Of a stretch of DNA of 64,000 nt, positions 1-8,660 are shown piece by piece. Origin of the DNA: JANQMX01 sp965247175 (GTDB lineage: Bacteria; Pseudomonadota; Alphaproteobacteria; Kiloniellales; DSM-21159). The stretch spans positions 1,054,001 to 1,118,000 of the forward strand of contig OZ252006.1 in the NCBI GenBank assembly GCA_965247175.1, read 5' to 3'. Both the position numbers and the translations under genes were made by a program. A model generated the notes under the pieces. It was not told the origin of the DNA. It worked only from the letters and a program-made list of their open reading frames with translations, and did no database searches. Position 1 is the first letter of the stretch; each line of letters opens with the position of its first letter.

Positions 1-971
1 GAGCAGCCCTCGACACAACGGCCGTCACCATCGAAGGCCATGGTCAGTCCGCTGAGCGGCACATGCACCGGCACGCCAGTCGCCTCGATGAAGGCGGCGG
101 TGCGGGTGCCGGGCAGGACCTCTCCGTTGCGGGTCGCTTGCTCATTGGCATGAGAGGCGATGACCGCGTTGGGCTGCACCAGCTCATTGATCACGTAGGC
201 GGCTTCGGTCGGCCCGGTGGTGAAGGTGTTGCCGATGTTGATGACCGCCAGCTCGCTGCCGTAGTGGCCACGCACCACCAGGTCCTGCTCCGCTGTGATG
301 CCCGTGTCGCCGGAGAGGTAGACCACCAGCCCATTGCTGAAGGTCAGCACATAGCCGGTCGGCGGGCCGACGTAGGCGGTGATGCCGGCCTGCTGTAGCG
401 CTTCACCGAGCACGCCGCCGATAAAGCCTGGGGCGAGGCCGTTGCTGTGGGTTGCCGGAACCGTCGTGATGGTGACGCCGCCAACCTGGGTGGAGGCGCC
501 GAAGCGCACCAGGACCGAGTTCTCGGCCAGGCCACCGGCGAGCCGCAGCTGGTTGGCGAAGAAGCGGGGCATCTCGCTGCCGGTGACGATCAGCGCGTCC
601 TTAGCAACCGCGATGTTCACCGAGTTGGAATTGGGCATGGCGCTGACGCCGCTGTCCGGCGCGGCGCAGCTCCCCGCATCCAAAGCCGAGGCATGACGGT
701 CGCCGATGTGGTCGCCGTGGACGTGGCTGACCAGCACCACATCGATGCCGCCCAGTCGTGGGTCGTCCGCGCCCGCAACGGTGCGCCCGGCGTCATAGAG
801 CAGACGTGTGCCGTCCGGATCTTCCAGAATGAGCGCGCGGTCGAGCCGGCAGAACTCTCCGACATGACTGCCGAGCGGTGTGATCTTGACCGTCTCTGTT
901 TGCGCGGCGGCGACAGCGGATAGCGACAGACCCAACAGTGTCGCGGCGACTGCCTTGCAAAGGGTCTTCAT
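1..971 (-). CDS. Periplasmic metallo-beta-lactamase-fold hydrolase, C-terminus cut by window edge
   Basis: The reading frame is open from an ATG at 971 to the left edge, about 323 residues without a stop, so the C-terminus lies outside the window. Residues 1-23 look like a Sec signal peptide with an AAA-Q cleavage region, so the enzyme should be periplasmic. The metal-binding motif HVHGDHIGD lies near residue 84, followed by a THSNG histidine and an SGDTG aspartate, the usual ligand series of the metallo-beta-lactamase fold. Other frames over this stretch are shadows. The substrate cannot be told; exported family members include lactonases and phosphodiesterase-like hydrolases. It is read in the same direction as the GH3 gene upstream, with a gap of about 146 bases. 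Confidence 0.8.
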   Translation of the reverse strand, partial: MKTLCKAVAATLLGLSLSAVAAAQTETVKITPLGSHVGEFCRLDRALILEDPDGTRLLYDAGRTVAGADDPRLGGIDVVLVSHVHGDHIGDRHASALDAGSCAAPDSGVSAMPNSNSVNIAVAKDALIVTGSEMPRFFANQLRLAGGLAENSVLVRFGASTQVGGVTITTVPATHSNGLAPGFIGGVLGEALQQAGITAYVGPPTGYVLTFSNGLVVYLSGDTGITAEQDLVVRGHYGSELAVINIGNTFTTGPTEAAYVINELVQPNAVIASHANEQATRNGEVLPGTRTAAFIEATGVPVHVPLSGLTMAFDGDGRCVEGC

Positions 972-1000
972 AGCACGGCCTCTCTTCCCGAACGGCGCGC

Positions 1001-1021
1001 GCCCGGCCAGGAGGGCCGGGC
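1001..1021. other. GC-rich hairpin between the GH3 and MBL genes
   Basis: Perfect 8-bp arms GCCCGGCC / GGCCGGGC with a 5-base loop lie 30 bases upstream of the MBL start. There is no T-tract on either side, so it may be a weak terminator for the GH3 gene or just GC-rich structure. Confidence 0.3.
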
Positions 1022-1117
1022 GGTACGCATTCCATAACTCTAAGAATGGAGAGAGGCGAGCGTTGGGCAAGCCGCAAGTACCAACAAGCGGCAGCCTAGG
1101 CCCAAAGGGACGCGAGC

Positions 1118-2746
1118 TCAGTTGCCCCGATAGCCTTCCGCGAAGGCGATCAGCTCCTCGAAGCGAGACCAGTCGCCGATGACCCGCGGCACCTTGTGCT
1201 GGCCACCGAGCTTGCCGATGCTCTTCATCCAGGCCGAGAAGCCGCCCGGCGCCATCTGCACCACGCGGGGCGCCTGGACACCACCATCGACGATGCGCCG
1301 CTCGTGGTAGTCCTCATTAGCGTCGGCGAGATAGCGGTCGATGGCATCGCCGAAGGCGCTCAGCCGTGCCTCGTCGATCGGCGCATCCTGATACTCGACG
1401 ACATAGACGTGGCGACCCAGCTCCTCGCCACGGCCCTGGAAGACCTCCGTGGCGACGGAAAACTCGGCAATCGGCGCCGAGACACTGTCGGCCGCGGCCA
1501 GAACGGCCGACTCAACGAGTTCGCCGGTCAGGTGCTCGCCGAACGTCGAGAGGGTGTGCGAGGTCCGCCCGGTGATCAGCACGCGCGGACGCTCGGTGTC
1601 GACGAAGCGCACCACGTCGCCGATCAGATAGCTCCAGAGGCCTGCGCAGGTGGTCAGAGCCAACGCGTAGTCGACGCCCTCTTCAACGTTGCCGAGCCAG
1701 CGGCGTGTCGGATTGGGGGAGTTGAGCTCATCCAACGGGATGAACTCGAAGAACAAGCCGTTGTCCGTCACCAGGCGCATGCCCATGCCGGGACCGCGGT
1801 CGGCGATGGCGATGAAGCCTTCGCTGGCAGCATAGACTTCGCGCATGTCGGCATTGCAGCCCTCAAGCAGCGCCTCGTAACGCTCCTTGTATGGCTTGAA
1901 GCTGACGCCGCCGTGCACGATCAGCTCGAGATTGGGATAGAAGTCGATCACACGGCCGGCCGTCTCCGGCTTCAGGGCCGCGAGTTTTTCGTAAAGCAGC
2001 AGATGCCAGTTCGGGCCGCCCGTGAGCATGCGGATGTCTTCCTTCAGCGAGGCCGGACCCATCTTCGCCATCTTGTCTTCCCAGTCGGTCAGGAAGGCGA
2101 ACTCCTTTGGCGGGAAATAGGCGAAGTGGCTCCACCAGGGCCGCTCATTGGCAGCGATGCCGCTGATATCGCCGCTGTAGATACCCGGCGCATGCTCGGT
2201 CAGGTCAGTGCTACCGCCCAAGAGAAAGCACTTTCCGTCGAACCCGGCGCTGTCGGGGCGGTGCTGCAGGTGGTAGCTGCCAACATCGAGCGCGGCGCGC
2301 TTGTTGGCGGCGACCATCTCGCGCGAGCAGGGAATGTACTTCACCTTGCCGGTGGTGGTGCCGGAGGACACGGCGAAGTAGGGCAGGGTGCCCGGCCAGG
2401 TGCAGTTCTCGAGCCGCGGGAAGTCGTGCTTCCAATAGGCGTCCCAGAGCTCGTTGTAGGTCCTGAGCGGAACCCGCGCCTGGTACTCCTCGACGCTGGT
2501 GATCTCACCGAACCCATGGTCCTTGCCGAATTGCGTCTTGGCGGCCTTGGCGACCAGCTCACGCAGCACCTTCTGCTGAGAAGCGGCACAGTCCTCGCTC
2601 GCCAGCTTCCGTGCACGCGGTCCGGTGTAGAGCTTCAGAAGCTTGGTGAAGAGCCCTTGAGACGGCAATGCACGCCGGTTCGCGCGGGCTTTGCCCGCTC
2701 TTGCAACGCCGGGTGCGCCGCTGGAAGCTGCGTAGGGTGCTGACAT
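1118..2746 (-). CDS. GH3-family acyl-acid amido synthetase-like protein
   Basis: The protein has about 542 residues from the chosen ATG at 2746; longer starts up to 2824 are possible but add sequence that does not look coding. It carries the three ATP/AMP motifs of the GH3 (auxin-responsive) branch of adenylating enzymes: SSGTTTGKVKYIP near residue 115, YAASEG in the middle and LIGDVVRF near two thirds. Plant GH3 enzymes adenylate a carboxylic acid such as indole-acetate or jasmonate and join it to an amino acid. Bacterial members are widespread and mostly of unknown substrate, so I infer only an acid-activating, amide-forming ligase. A beta-hydroxylase-like gene is divergent from it across about 210 bases. 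Confidence 0.85.
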   Translation of the reverse strand: MSAPYAASSGAPGVARAGKARANRRALPSQGLFTKLLKLYTGPRARKLASEDCAASQQKVLRELVAKAAKTQFGKDHGFGEITSVEEYQARVPLRTYNELWDAYWKHDFPRLENCTWPGTLPYFAVSSGTTTGKVKYIPCSREMVAANKRAALDVGSYHLQHRPDSAGFDGKCFLLGGSTDLTEHAPGIYSGDISGIAANERPWWSHFAYFPPKEFAFLTDWEDKMAKMGPASLKEDIRMLTGGPNWHLLLYEKLAALKPETAGRVIDFYPNLELIVHGGVSFKPYKERYEALLEGCNADMREVYAASEGFIAIADRGPGMGMRLVTDNGLFFEFIPLDELNSPNPTRRWLGNVEEGVDYALALTTCAGLWSYLIGDVVRFVDTERPRVLITGRTSHTLSTFGEHLTGELVESAVLAAADSVSAPIAEFSVATEVFQGRGEELGRHVYVVEYQDAPIDEARLSAFGDAIDRYLADANEDYHERRIVDGGVQAPRVVQMAPGGFSAWMKSIGKLGGQHKVPRVIGDWSRFEELIAFAEGYRGN

Positions 2747-2957
2747 GTGACGCCTGTTTGAATTTGCGGAAGTCTCTGAATACCTTGGCGTAAATAGACA
2801 GCTGTCTCGACTCGGCCAACTCACGATTTATTACGCTGTCTTTCGCGCTTAGGGCTTGCCTTGGCGGCGTCGGCTGAGCATGCAGAAGACAGCAGTGTTA
2901 CGATACCCGGCCGGCCGCAGTCCGATGGCGCGACCGGCGGTAAGAGAGGAAGCGATC

Positions 2958-3803
2958 ATGCAAGCAGCGGCCTCAACGGACGATCAAAGCAAGAAGTCGA
3001 AGAAGAAGAAGGAGAAGAACCAGGGCCCGCTCGGGCACTCCTGGCTGGTGCGCTACGGCAAGCGGCTGCGCAAGCCGACCAACCGTATCCTGGTGAAGTA
3101 CTCGAAGGTCGGCGACCCGCCGGTCTATCCCGCCTACACCTTCGACTGGCAGAAGGATATCGAGGCGAACTGGCAGGCGATTCGCGACGAAGCCTTGGCC
3201 GTGCTCAGTCACCGCTCGGCCGTGCCGGTTCTGCGCGAGGTTTCGCCCGATCACGACCGCATCGCCGTCGATGAGAAGTGGCAGTCCTATTTCCTCTGGG
3301 GCTATGGCTATCGCATGCACATGAACTGCGAGCGCTGCCCCGAGACGGCCAAGGTCGTCGAACGGGTGCCCGGCCTCCGCTCGGCCTTCTTCTCCATCCA
3401 CGCCCCGCATCTGCACATCCCCCGCCACAAGGGCGTGACCAAGGGCATGCTGACCTGCCACCTCGGCCTGAAAGTGCCGAAGGAACGCAGCAAGTGCCGC
3501 ATGATGGTGGAGGATCAGGAGCTGATCTGGGAAGAGGGCAAGAGCTTCGTCTTCGACGATACCTACCACCACGAGGTCTGGAACGACACGGAGGACGACC
3601 GGGTTATCCTGCTGATCCAGTTCGACCGACCGCTGCGCTTCCCGGGCAATTTGCTCTACAAGGCCTTCATGCGGGGTATCCGCTGGTCGCCCTTCGTGCA
3701 GGACGCCAAGCGCAACGTTCTGAAGTGGGACAAGGCCTACAGCGAGTCCGAGGCTAAAGCCGCGAAGGACAGCGCCTCCGGCAGCGACTCCAAGGCCGCC
3801 TGA
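2958..3803 (+). CDS. Aspartyl/asparaginyl beta-hydroxylase family dioxygenase
   Basis: The start at 2958 (281 residues) is preferred over an in-frame start at 2856 because GAGAGGAAG sits just upstream and the protein then opens with a lysine-rich tail typical of a flexible N-terminus. The core has SIHAPHLHIPRHKG near residues 145-160 and DDTYHHEVWN near 200, giving the two histidines of the Fe(II) site of the Asp/Asn beta-hydroxylase fold (PF05118), and an RVILLIQFDRP strand with the 2-oxoglutarate-side arginine. Bacterial members include LpxO-like lipid A hydroxylases and hydroxylases of peptides and small molecules; the substrate here is unknown. The C-terminus is a low-complexity Ala/Ser/Lys tail. 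Confidence 0.8.
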   Translation: MQAAASTDDQSKKSKKKKEKNQGPLGHSWLVRYGKRLRKPTNRILVKYSKVGDPPVYPAYTFDWQKDIEANWQAIRDEALAVLSHRSAVPVLREVSPDHDRIAVDEKWQSYFLWGYGYRMHMNCERCPETAKVVERVPGLRSAFFSIHAPHLHIPRHKGVTKGMLTCHLGLKVPKERSKCRMMVEDQELIWEEGKSFVFDDTYHHEVWNDTEDDRVILLIQFDRPLRFPGNLLYKAFMRGIRWSPFVQDAKRNVLKWDKAYSESEAKAAKDSASGSDSKAA

Positions 3804-3831
3804 CCTGTTCGCGCGGCGTGGGACCGCTCCG

Positions 3832-4992
3832 GTGAGCGACCTCTTTCTCTACGTCCAGCACCTGCTCGGGATCGGGCATCTCCGGCGGGCGGCAACATTG
3901 GCCAATGCTTGCATCGCGCGTGGTCTCTCGGTCACCCTGGCGAGCGGCGGCCGTCCCGTCGCCAACCTGGACCTGGACTCAGCCGTCAGCTTGCTGCAAC
4001 TGCCACCCTTCACCGTGCAGCCTTCGGACTTCACCCGACTCCTGACGCCGGAGGGCGAGGAGGCGGACGAGAGCTACCGTGCGAAGCGGCTGGACGACCT
4101 ACTGCAGGGCTTTCGCGAAGCAGCGCCAAAGCTGTTGATGACCGAGCTCTTTCCCTTCGGCCGTCGACAGCTGCGCCACGAATTGCTGCCGTTGCTGGAG
4201 GAGGCGAGGGGGCGCCAAGACCCGCCCCTCATTCTTTGCTCGCTGAGGGACATTCTGCAGCAACGCAAAGAGAAGCGCAGGCAAGAGAGTCTCGAATGGG
4301 CGCTGCGCTACTACGACCGCGTCCTGGTTCACGGCGACCCAAGCCTTGTCCCGCTGACGCCCAGCTTTCCCGAAGCCGACGCATTGAACGGGCGTCTGAC
4401 CTACACCGGCTACATCGCACAGACGTCACCGCCGCGGGCAGCAAGCCAGGCGAGACGCGGCGTCATCGTCTCCTGTGGCGGCGGCGCGGTCGGGCGGCAT
4501 CTTCTGGATTGCGCGCTCGAAGTCTGCCGACTTCGCGGCCCCGTTTTGGGCCACTGGCACTTTCTTGTCGGCGAGCAGGTCACGGAAAGCGAGCTGAACA
4601 GGCTGCGCGCAGGTTTGCCGGCTTGGGCCAAACTCGAGGCCAATCGACCGGACTTCCATGCGCTGCTGGCCGGCGCAGGTCTGTCCATCAGCCAGGCCGG
4701 CTACAACAGCGTCGTCGACCTGCTGCTGGCGGAAGTGCCGGCGGTCCTGGTGCCCTACGCCGCGGATGGCGAAACCGAGCAGCCGATGCGCGCCGAGCTG
4801 CTTGGCCGCTTCGCCGGGTTCGAGGTCGTGCGCGAAGAAGCGCTGACAGCAGGTCACCTCGACGACGCGATCGACAAGACGCTCGACGGCGCGGGTAAGC
4901 CGCCGCGTCCCTCCATCGATCTCGCCGGTGCCGAACACAGCGCCGAACTCTTGGCCCGCGAGCTGAAAGGGGCCGCCGCCCATGCCCTTTAG
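3832..4992 (+). CDS. GT-B glycosyltransferase, MurG/family 28-like
   Basis: The frame starts at GTG 3832, 28 bases after the preceding stop, and gives 386 residues. The N-terminus has the GIGHLRRA motif typical of MurG-like and related GT-B enzymes that act on long or membrane-linked acceptors. The C-terminal half has SCGGGAVGRHL and then AGLSISQAGYNSVVDLL with a PYAADGETEQ tail, the nucleotide-sugar binding end of glycosyltransferase family 28. It overlaps the next gene, a deacetylase-like protein, by 11 bases, so the two are probably translated together and act on the same glycan. Sugar and acceptor cannot be read from the sequence. Confidence 0.8.
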   Translation: MSDLFLYVQHLLGIGHLRRAATLANACIARGLSVTLASGGRPVANLDLDSAVSLLQLPPFTVQPSDFTRLLTPEGEEADESYRAKRLDDLLQGFREAAPKLLMTELFPFGRRQLRHELLPLLEEARGRQDPPLILCSLRDILQQRKEKRRQESLEWALRYYDRVLVHGDPSLVPLTPSFPEADALNGRLTYTGYIAQTSPPRAASQARRGVIVSCGGGAVGRHLLDCALEVCRLRGPVLGHWHFLVGEQVTESELNRLRAGLPAWAKLEANRPDFHALLAGAGLSISQAGYNSVVDLLLAEVPAVLVPYAADGETEQPMRAELLGRFAGFEVVREEALTAGHLDDAIDKTLDGAGKPPRPSIDLAGAEHSAELLARELKGAAAHAL

Positions 4993-5737
4993 CCGAAGCG
5001 ATCTCCAGCCGCTTGCTGAAGAGCTGAGCCGCGCCGCCGATCAGGGCATGAGCTTGCCGATCTGGTGGCGCGACGACGATGCGGTGCATCCCTCGGCCAA
5101 GCTTGAGCGTCTCGTCCGCTTGACCGATCGCCTCGACATACGCCCCTTGCTCGCCGTGATCCCCGCCAAAGCCACGGCGGCCTTGGCCGACTGGCTATTG
5201 CACGCCAACACCGATGCGGCCCAGCACGGCCACGCCCACGCCAACCACGCGCCGACCGGCAGCAAGTCCTGCGAGTTCCCGGACCGGCTTTCCTCGAAAG
5301 AGACGGAAGGACTGCTGCAGGCTGGGCACCGCCGTATGGATGCCTTTTTCGGCCGCAGCTGGCTGCCGATCTTCGTGCCGCCCTGGAACCGCTTTGCCGA
5401 ACGGCACCTGACGCTCCTGCCGGACTGCGGCTTTAAGGTCTATTCCGGTTTCGGAGATGCGCCGGTCCTGCCGGAGGGGCTTTTGCCGCTCAATGCCCAC
5501 ATCGACATCATGCAGTGGCGGCCTGAGCGCCGATTTATCGGCACCGAAGCCTGTCTGGCGGCGCTGACCCGGGAGATTGCGCGGAGACGTGAGGCCGCAT
5601 CTGCCGAGCCCATCGGCTTGATGACACATCATCTTGTCCACGACGAAGAAGCCTGGGCCTTTCTCGAAGCCCTCGCGGACTACCTGGAAAGCACACCAGC
5701 CATGCGCTGGGTGAGCGCCGTTAACCTGGTGAATTAA
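4982..5737 (+). CDS. Polysaccharide deacetylase-like protein (NodB fold)
   Basis: The ATG at 4982 lies inside the end of the glycosyltransferase gene, which suggests coupled translation. The 251-residue protein shows the parts of a carbohydrate esterase 4 / NodB-like barrel: IWWRDDDA near residue 25 supplies the catalytic/metal aspartates, QHGHAHANH near residue 80 the metal histidines, and VPPWNRF near residue 135 the conserved proline-tryptophan motif. No signal peptide is visible, so it would act in the cytoplasm or on a cytoplasmic-side intermediate. The stop codon shares four bases with the stop of the convergent response regulator. Confidence 0.75.
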   Translation: MPFSRSDLQPLAEELSRAADQGMSLPIWWRDDDAVHPSAKLERLVRLTDRLDIRPLLAVIPAKATAALADWLLHANTDAAQHGHAHANHAPTGSKSCEFPDRLSSKETEGLLQAGHRRMDAFFGRSWLPIFVPPWNRFAERHLTLLPDCGFKVYSGFGDAPVLPEGLLPLNAHIDIMQWRPERRFIGTEACLAALTREIARRREAASAEPIGLMTHHLVHDEEAWAFLEALADYLESTPAMRWVSAVNLVN

Positions 5738-6141
5738 CCTTCCAGCCTTGCCGCGATGCCCGCCGCGATCGGGCTATCGACCAGCGAATCGTCAGTGGCG
5801 GCCTGCACCGCCGCCAGGATATCGCTAAATCGCGCCGTTTTCGGCAGGATTTCCGTGGCATGGTCACGCCCTTCGGCCAGGGCGAGCTCCATATAGCCAG
5901 AAAGATAGATCACCGGGATGCCGCGCTCGGCGAGGTAGGCGCCGACGGTGGTGCCGCGCAGAGTTCCCTCCAACGCGATATCAACCAAAGCCAAATCAGG
6001 CGGTTGGCGCTCGCTGGCAGCCAGCGCTTCCAGCCCGTTGGCATAGGTCGAAGGCACCAGATAACCGCAGGCTTCAAGGTTCGCCGCCAGGCTCTCGGCC
6101 AGCAGTGGATCGTCCTCTATCAACAAGATATGCGGCTTCAT
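5734..6141 (-). CDS. Single-domain response regulator (CheY-like receiver)
   Basis: The start at 6141 gives a 135-residue protein beginning directly with the receiver fold (LLIEDDPLLAE); longer in-frame starts to 6237 add a sequence that does not resemble a domain. The acidic pair is EDD near residues 9-11, the phospho-acceptor aspartate is in LALVDIALEG near residue 53, and the conserved lysine is in ILPKTARF near residue 103. There is no output domain, as in CheY/DivK-type or phosphorelay intermediate proteins. No kinase gene is adjacent, so its partner is unknown. Confidence 0.85.
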   Translation of the reverse strand: MKPHILLIEDDPLLAESLAANLEACGYLVPSTYANGLEALAASERQPPDLALVDIALEGTLRGTTVGAYLAERGIPVIYLSGYMELALAEGRDHATEILPKTARFSDILAAVQAATDDSLVDSPIAAGIAARLEG

Positions 6142-6298
6142 GGGTCTTAGCCGAACTCCGGTCTTCATGGTTAACCCGGCCCGACGAAGCATCCGGCTTT
6201 CGCCTGCCGGCCGACCCGCCCTTGGATATTCGCTCAACTATTGGGGATTACCAGGGTGAAAGTTCGGACGGAGGCAACTACTCAACGTTTGTCTCAGA

Positions 6299-6316
6299 GG
6301 TTAAATGATCTTAACC
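6299..6316. promoter_or_regulatory. GGTTAA-N6-TTAACC palindrome, CtrA-box-like
   Basis: Perfect 6-bp arms with a 6-base spacer lie about 160 bases upstream of the response regulator start. Alphaproteobacterial CtrA sites are usually TTAA-N7-TTAA; here the spacing is 6, so the resemblance is only partial. A further TTAACC lies at 6171-6176. Confidence 0.3.
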
Positions 6317-6330
6317 ATTGAGGCACAGCC

Positions 6331-6615
6331 TCAGCTTCGCCCGCTCTGATCGGACTCGTCATCCGGGCTCTCGTTGCGCGGGTCGAAAACCGACTGGTCG
6401 TGGTGGGCGTCATCGTGGCCGCGGCGGTCGCTGTAAAAGGCCAGCGCCATGAGGCCGCCGCCGATGGCCATGGCAAAGACGGCACCGACCGCCATCATGA
6501 TCCATCCGAGCAGCGATATCTCGACATCGCCGAGCTCCACCCACTGGCGCACCATGAAAACGGTGGTCAGCGCCAGAATGGCGAACAAGCAACCGGGCAG
6601 GATGTAGGATCTCAT
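6331..6615 (-). CDS. Small two-helix membrane protein
   Basis: The 94-residue product has two hydrophobic helices (about residues 4-21 and 36-62) and a charged C-terminal tail rich in His, Asp and Ser (HDDAHHDQ). The frame is convincing because the hydrophobic pattern is regular and no better frame exists on either strand. I do not recognise a family. It is isolated: about 190 bases separate it from the response regulator start and about 240 bases, with nothing else I can identify, separate it from the tRNA genes. Confidence 0.6.
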   Translation of the reverse strand: MRSYILPGCLFAILALTTVFMVRQWVELGDVEISLLGWIMMAVGAVFAMAIGGGLMALAFYSDRRGHDDAHHDQSVFDPRNESPDDESDQSGRS

Positions 6616-6852
6616 CTAAGTCAGTATAGGCGACGGACAGCGGCCGCCAAGGCAAGGCTGCCTCGTGGCCGGTTAAACCCTTGAAATATCTCACCTGGGC
6701 GCGTCGTCGGCGCTGTGCTCGGCACAGAAGTGGAGGGACCTGATCCATCCTTATCCCGGGCGCATTTCCCCTTGAAGCACCGCAACATCCTCGTTACATA
6801 GACCGTCCGCTTGAAATAGCAGGTCATCCTAAATTCTGGCGGTTCGGTATCG

Positions 6853-6939
6853 GCGGCTGTGGCGGAATTGGTAGACGCGCAGCGTTGAGGGCGCTGTGGG
6901 GGAAACCCCGTGGAGGTTCAAGTCCTCTCAGCCGCACCA
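6853..6939 (+). tRNA. tRNA-Leu (anticodon GAG)
   Basis: A class II tRNA of 87 bases. The acceptor arm GCGGCTG pairs with CAGCCGC, the anticodon stem is CAGCG/CGCTG around the loop TTGAGGG, and there is a long variable arm (GGGGG AAA CCCC), a TTCAAGT T-loop and an encoded ACCA end. Confidence 0.95.
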
Positions 6940-6964
6940 TTACCGGAGTTCGATGACCCAGTGT

Positions 6965-7051
6965 GCGGCTGTGGCGGAATTGGTAGACGCGCAGGTTTCA
7001 GGTACCTGTGGCAGCAATGCCGTGGTGGTTCGAGTCCACTCAGCCGCACCA
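6965..7051 (+). tRNA. tRNA-Leu (anticodon CAG)
   Basis: A second class II tRNA of 87 bases, 25 bases after the first. The acceptor arm GCGGCTG/CAGCCGC and D-arm are identical to those of the GAG tRNA. The anticodon stem CAGGT/ACCTG surrounds TTCAGGT, and the T-loop is TTCGAGT with an encoded ACCA end. The close spacing suggests one transcript. Confidence 0.95.
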
Positions 7052-7141
7052 TCCTATGCTCTTCACGCTTCGGATGGATGGCCATCCGCCGTGCCCTCGG
7101 ATCGGGTCCGAGAACAGGCGGGCACTCCCAGTTCGTAACGA

Positions 7142-7966
7142 TCAAGTCCTCAGCCTGCGCCGAGCGAACGCGAGACCGGCGAGGCCAGTCAGCAGCAGCG
7201 GTAGGGTTGCCGGAAGGGGAATGGCGGTCAGCGTGCTGCTATGCGACGCCGTGAAGCTCTCGCCGGGCGCAAGCGAGACTTCCCACCCGAAGGCAAAGGC
7301 ATTGTCCCCCGGCGTCGTGGGGAAGGGCTCCCCCAGCCCCGGCGTATTCGGCAGGGTGGTCGCGCCGTCGCTATCGGCGCGAAAGGCCAGGAACAGCGTC
7401 AAGAAATCCGTGATCTGGTACTGATCGGGCGTCGGCGTCACCGTCGTCACGATCGATATGGGTGCCGACGCGCTCGTCGTTTCAATGACGCCAGGTTGCG
7501 TCAGCACTGCCGTGTCGCGTTGGTTGGTCGGGTCGAAGCGGATATCCAGATCGGTGTAGTCAAAGAGCGCAAAGTTGAGGATGTCGGTTCCAAGATTGGT
7601 GATGGTCGCCGAGCGCTGCATCGTCGAGCGCCCGGGCTGCAGGTCGCCGAAGATCGCATAGTCCAGGCGTCCTTCGATCGCGCCGCTGGAGTAGCTCAGG
7701 CTCAGGCGATCAGGGGAGGGTTGCGAGACAACCGGATCGCCAAAGGCGTCCTGAAAGCTGTCCTCACCGTTCTGCCCCTCGAGGCGCAGATAGTACGACG
7801 ACAGGAAGACGTTGTCAGAACCGCCGGGCTCGGTGCGCCACACGGTGACGATACCGTCACTATCCTGGACGGTCAGCTCGCTCGACCCGCTGGTCAGAAC
7901 GGCCGCGCCAGCCGTAGCCGGCGTTAAAGTCACCAGTGCAAGAAGGACGGTAAGGCGCTGCAACAT
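7142..7966 (-). CDS. Exported protein with VPLPA/PEP-CTERM-type C-terminal sorting signal
   Basis: The 274-residue product begins with a signal peptide (residues 1-22, ending AGAA) and is otherwise a beta-rich, Thr/Ser/Gly-rich extracytoplasmic chain with no enzyme motif I can see. The last 26 residues are the diagnostic part: IPLPATLPLLLTG, a short hydrophobic helix (LAGLAFA) and the basic end RRRLRT. This is the tripartite layout of PEP-CTERM signals in the alphaproteobacterial VPLPA form, normally processed by an exosortase during export of surface or matrix proteins. No exosortase gene is in the window. The gene stands alone, with an AT-rich repeat just upstream. Confidence 0.8.
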   Translation of the reverse strand: MLQRLTVLLALVTLTPATAGAAVLTSGSSELTVQDSDGIVTVWRTEPGGSDNVFLSSYYLRLEGQNGEDSFQDAFGDPVVSQPSPDRLSLSYSSGAIEGRLDYAIFGDLQPGRSTMQRSATITNLGTDILNFALFDYTDLDIRFDPTNQRDTAVLTQPGVIETTSASAPISIVTTVTPTPDQYQITDFLTLFLAFRADSDGATTLPNTPGLGEPFPTTPGDNAFAFGWEVSLAPGESFTASHSSTLTAIPLPATLPLLLTGLAGLAFARRRLRT

Positions 7967-7986
7967 CTATGGGTTCCCCTCACGTA

Positions 7987-8013
7987 TTATAACATTACAA
8001 ATGTTATAACATT
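7987..8013. promoter_or_regulatory. TTATAACATT repeat, both inverted and direct
   Basis: TTATAACAT at 7987-7995 and ATGTTATAA at 8001-8009 form a perfect inverted repeat with a 5-base spacer. TTATAACATT also recurs directly at 8004-8013. The element lies 21 bases upstream of the sorted exported protein's ATG and is strikingly AT-rich against its surroundings. It could be an operator; the binding protein is unknown. Confidence 0.5.
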
Positions 8014-8120
8014 GCGAGATTGACTCACGTGTGACATGCAGTTGCAGTTTCAGTGACGGCTAACCTATTGGTCGCGGCCGAAGGGGCCCGGGCTCAGCGA
8101 AACGCTGCCCGGTCCTAAAG

Positions 8121-8660
8121 CTACGCCTGCGATCCAACAGGCCTTCGGGGCGCGAGGGCCGCATCCTCGATCCGGATGCGGTAAGCCAGCAGGGCGAGGT
8201 TGGCGAGGCCGAAGCCGAGCGCCAATGGCCAAGCGCCGAAGACCAGGGGCAAGAGCGGAATCTCGCAGGCCACCACCAGGTAATTCGGGTGCTTGACCCA
8301 GCGGTAAGGGCCGCGCGCGACCAAGGGCACTTCCGGCAGAGTGAGAATGCGCGTGGTCCAGAAGGGACCGAGGCTGGCGATCACCCAAATGCGGGCGGCC
8401 TGCAAAGCGCAGAACAGCAACAGCAGGACCACATTGACCGCTGCGGTCGGCGGCACAGCGAACCACAAGGCGATCAACCAACCGCCATGCAGGAGAATGA
8501 ATAGCGGATAGTGCCGCGCGCCATACTCAACCGCGCCCTGTGCCAACAGCCGGCGGGTGTTGCGTTGCGCCAGAACAAGCTCGGATACGCGCTGGAGCGC
8601 AACCAGCAGGATGATGATCTGCGGCCAGCCGATGCCGAGGTTCAGCAGCTCCTGGCTCAC
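8121..8660 (-). CDS. Isoprenylcysteine carboxyl methyltransferase (ICMT)-like membrane protein
   Basis: The 179-residue protein is mostly hydrophobic, with about five membrane segments. It carries the ICMT/phospholipid-methyltransferase signature GPYRWVKHPNYLVV near residue 120, whose His-Pro-Asn part binds S-adenosylmethionine in this family. Its start codon overlaps the stop of the type III polyketide synthase gene by 4 bases, so translation is coupled. Pairs of a type III synthase and an ICMT-like methyltransferase are known in bacteria, where the methyltransferase O-methylates the alkylpyrone or alkylresorcinol product (BpsA/BpsB in Bacillus). I infer the same role here. Confidence 0.85.
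   Translation of the reverse strand: MSQELLNLGIGWPQIIILLVALQRVSELVLAQRNTRRLLAQGAVEYGARHYPLFILLHGGWLIALWFAVPPTAAVNVVLLLLFCALQAARIWVIASLGPFWTTRILTLPEVPLVARGPYRWVKHPNYLVVACEIPLLPLVFGAWPLALGFGLANLALLAYRIRIEDAALAPRRPVGSQA

Noticed and set aside
1196..2743. A 515-residue open frame on the plus strand
   Set aside because: It overlaps the GH3 gene, which carries all three family motifs; the plus frame has none.
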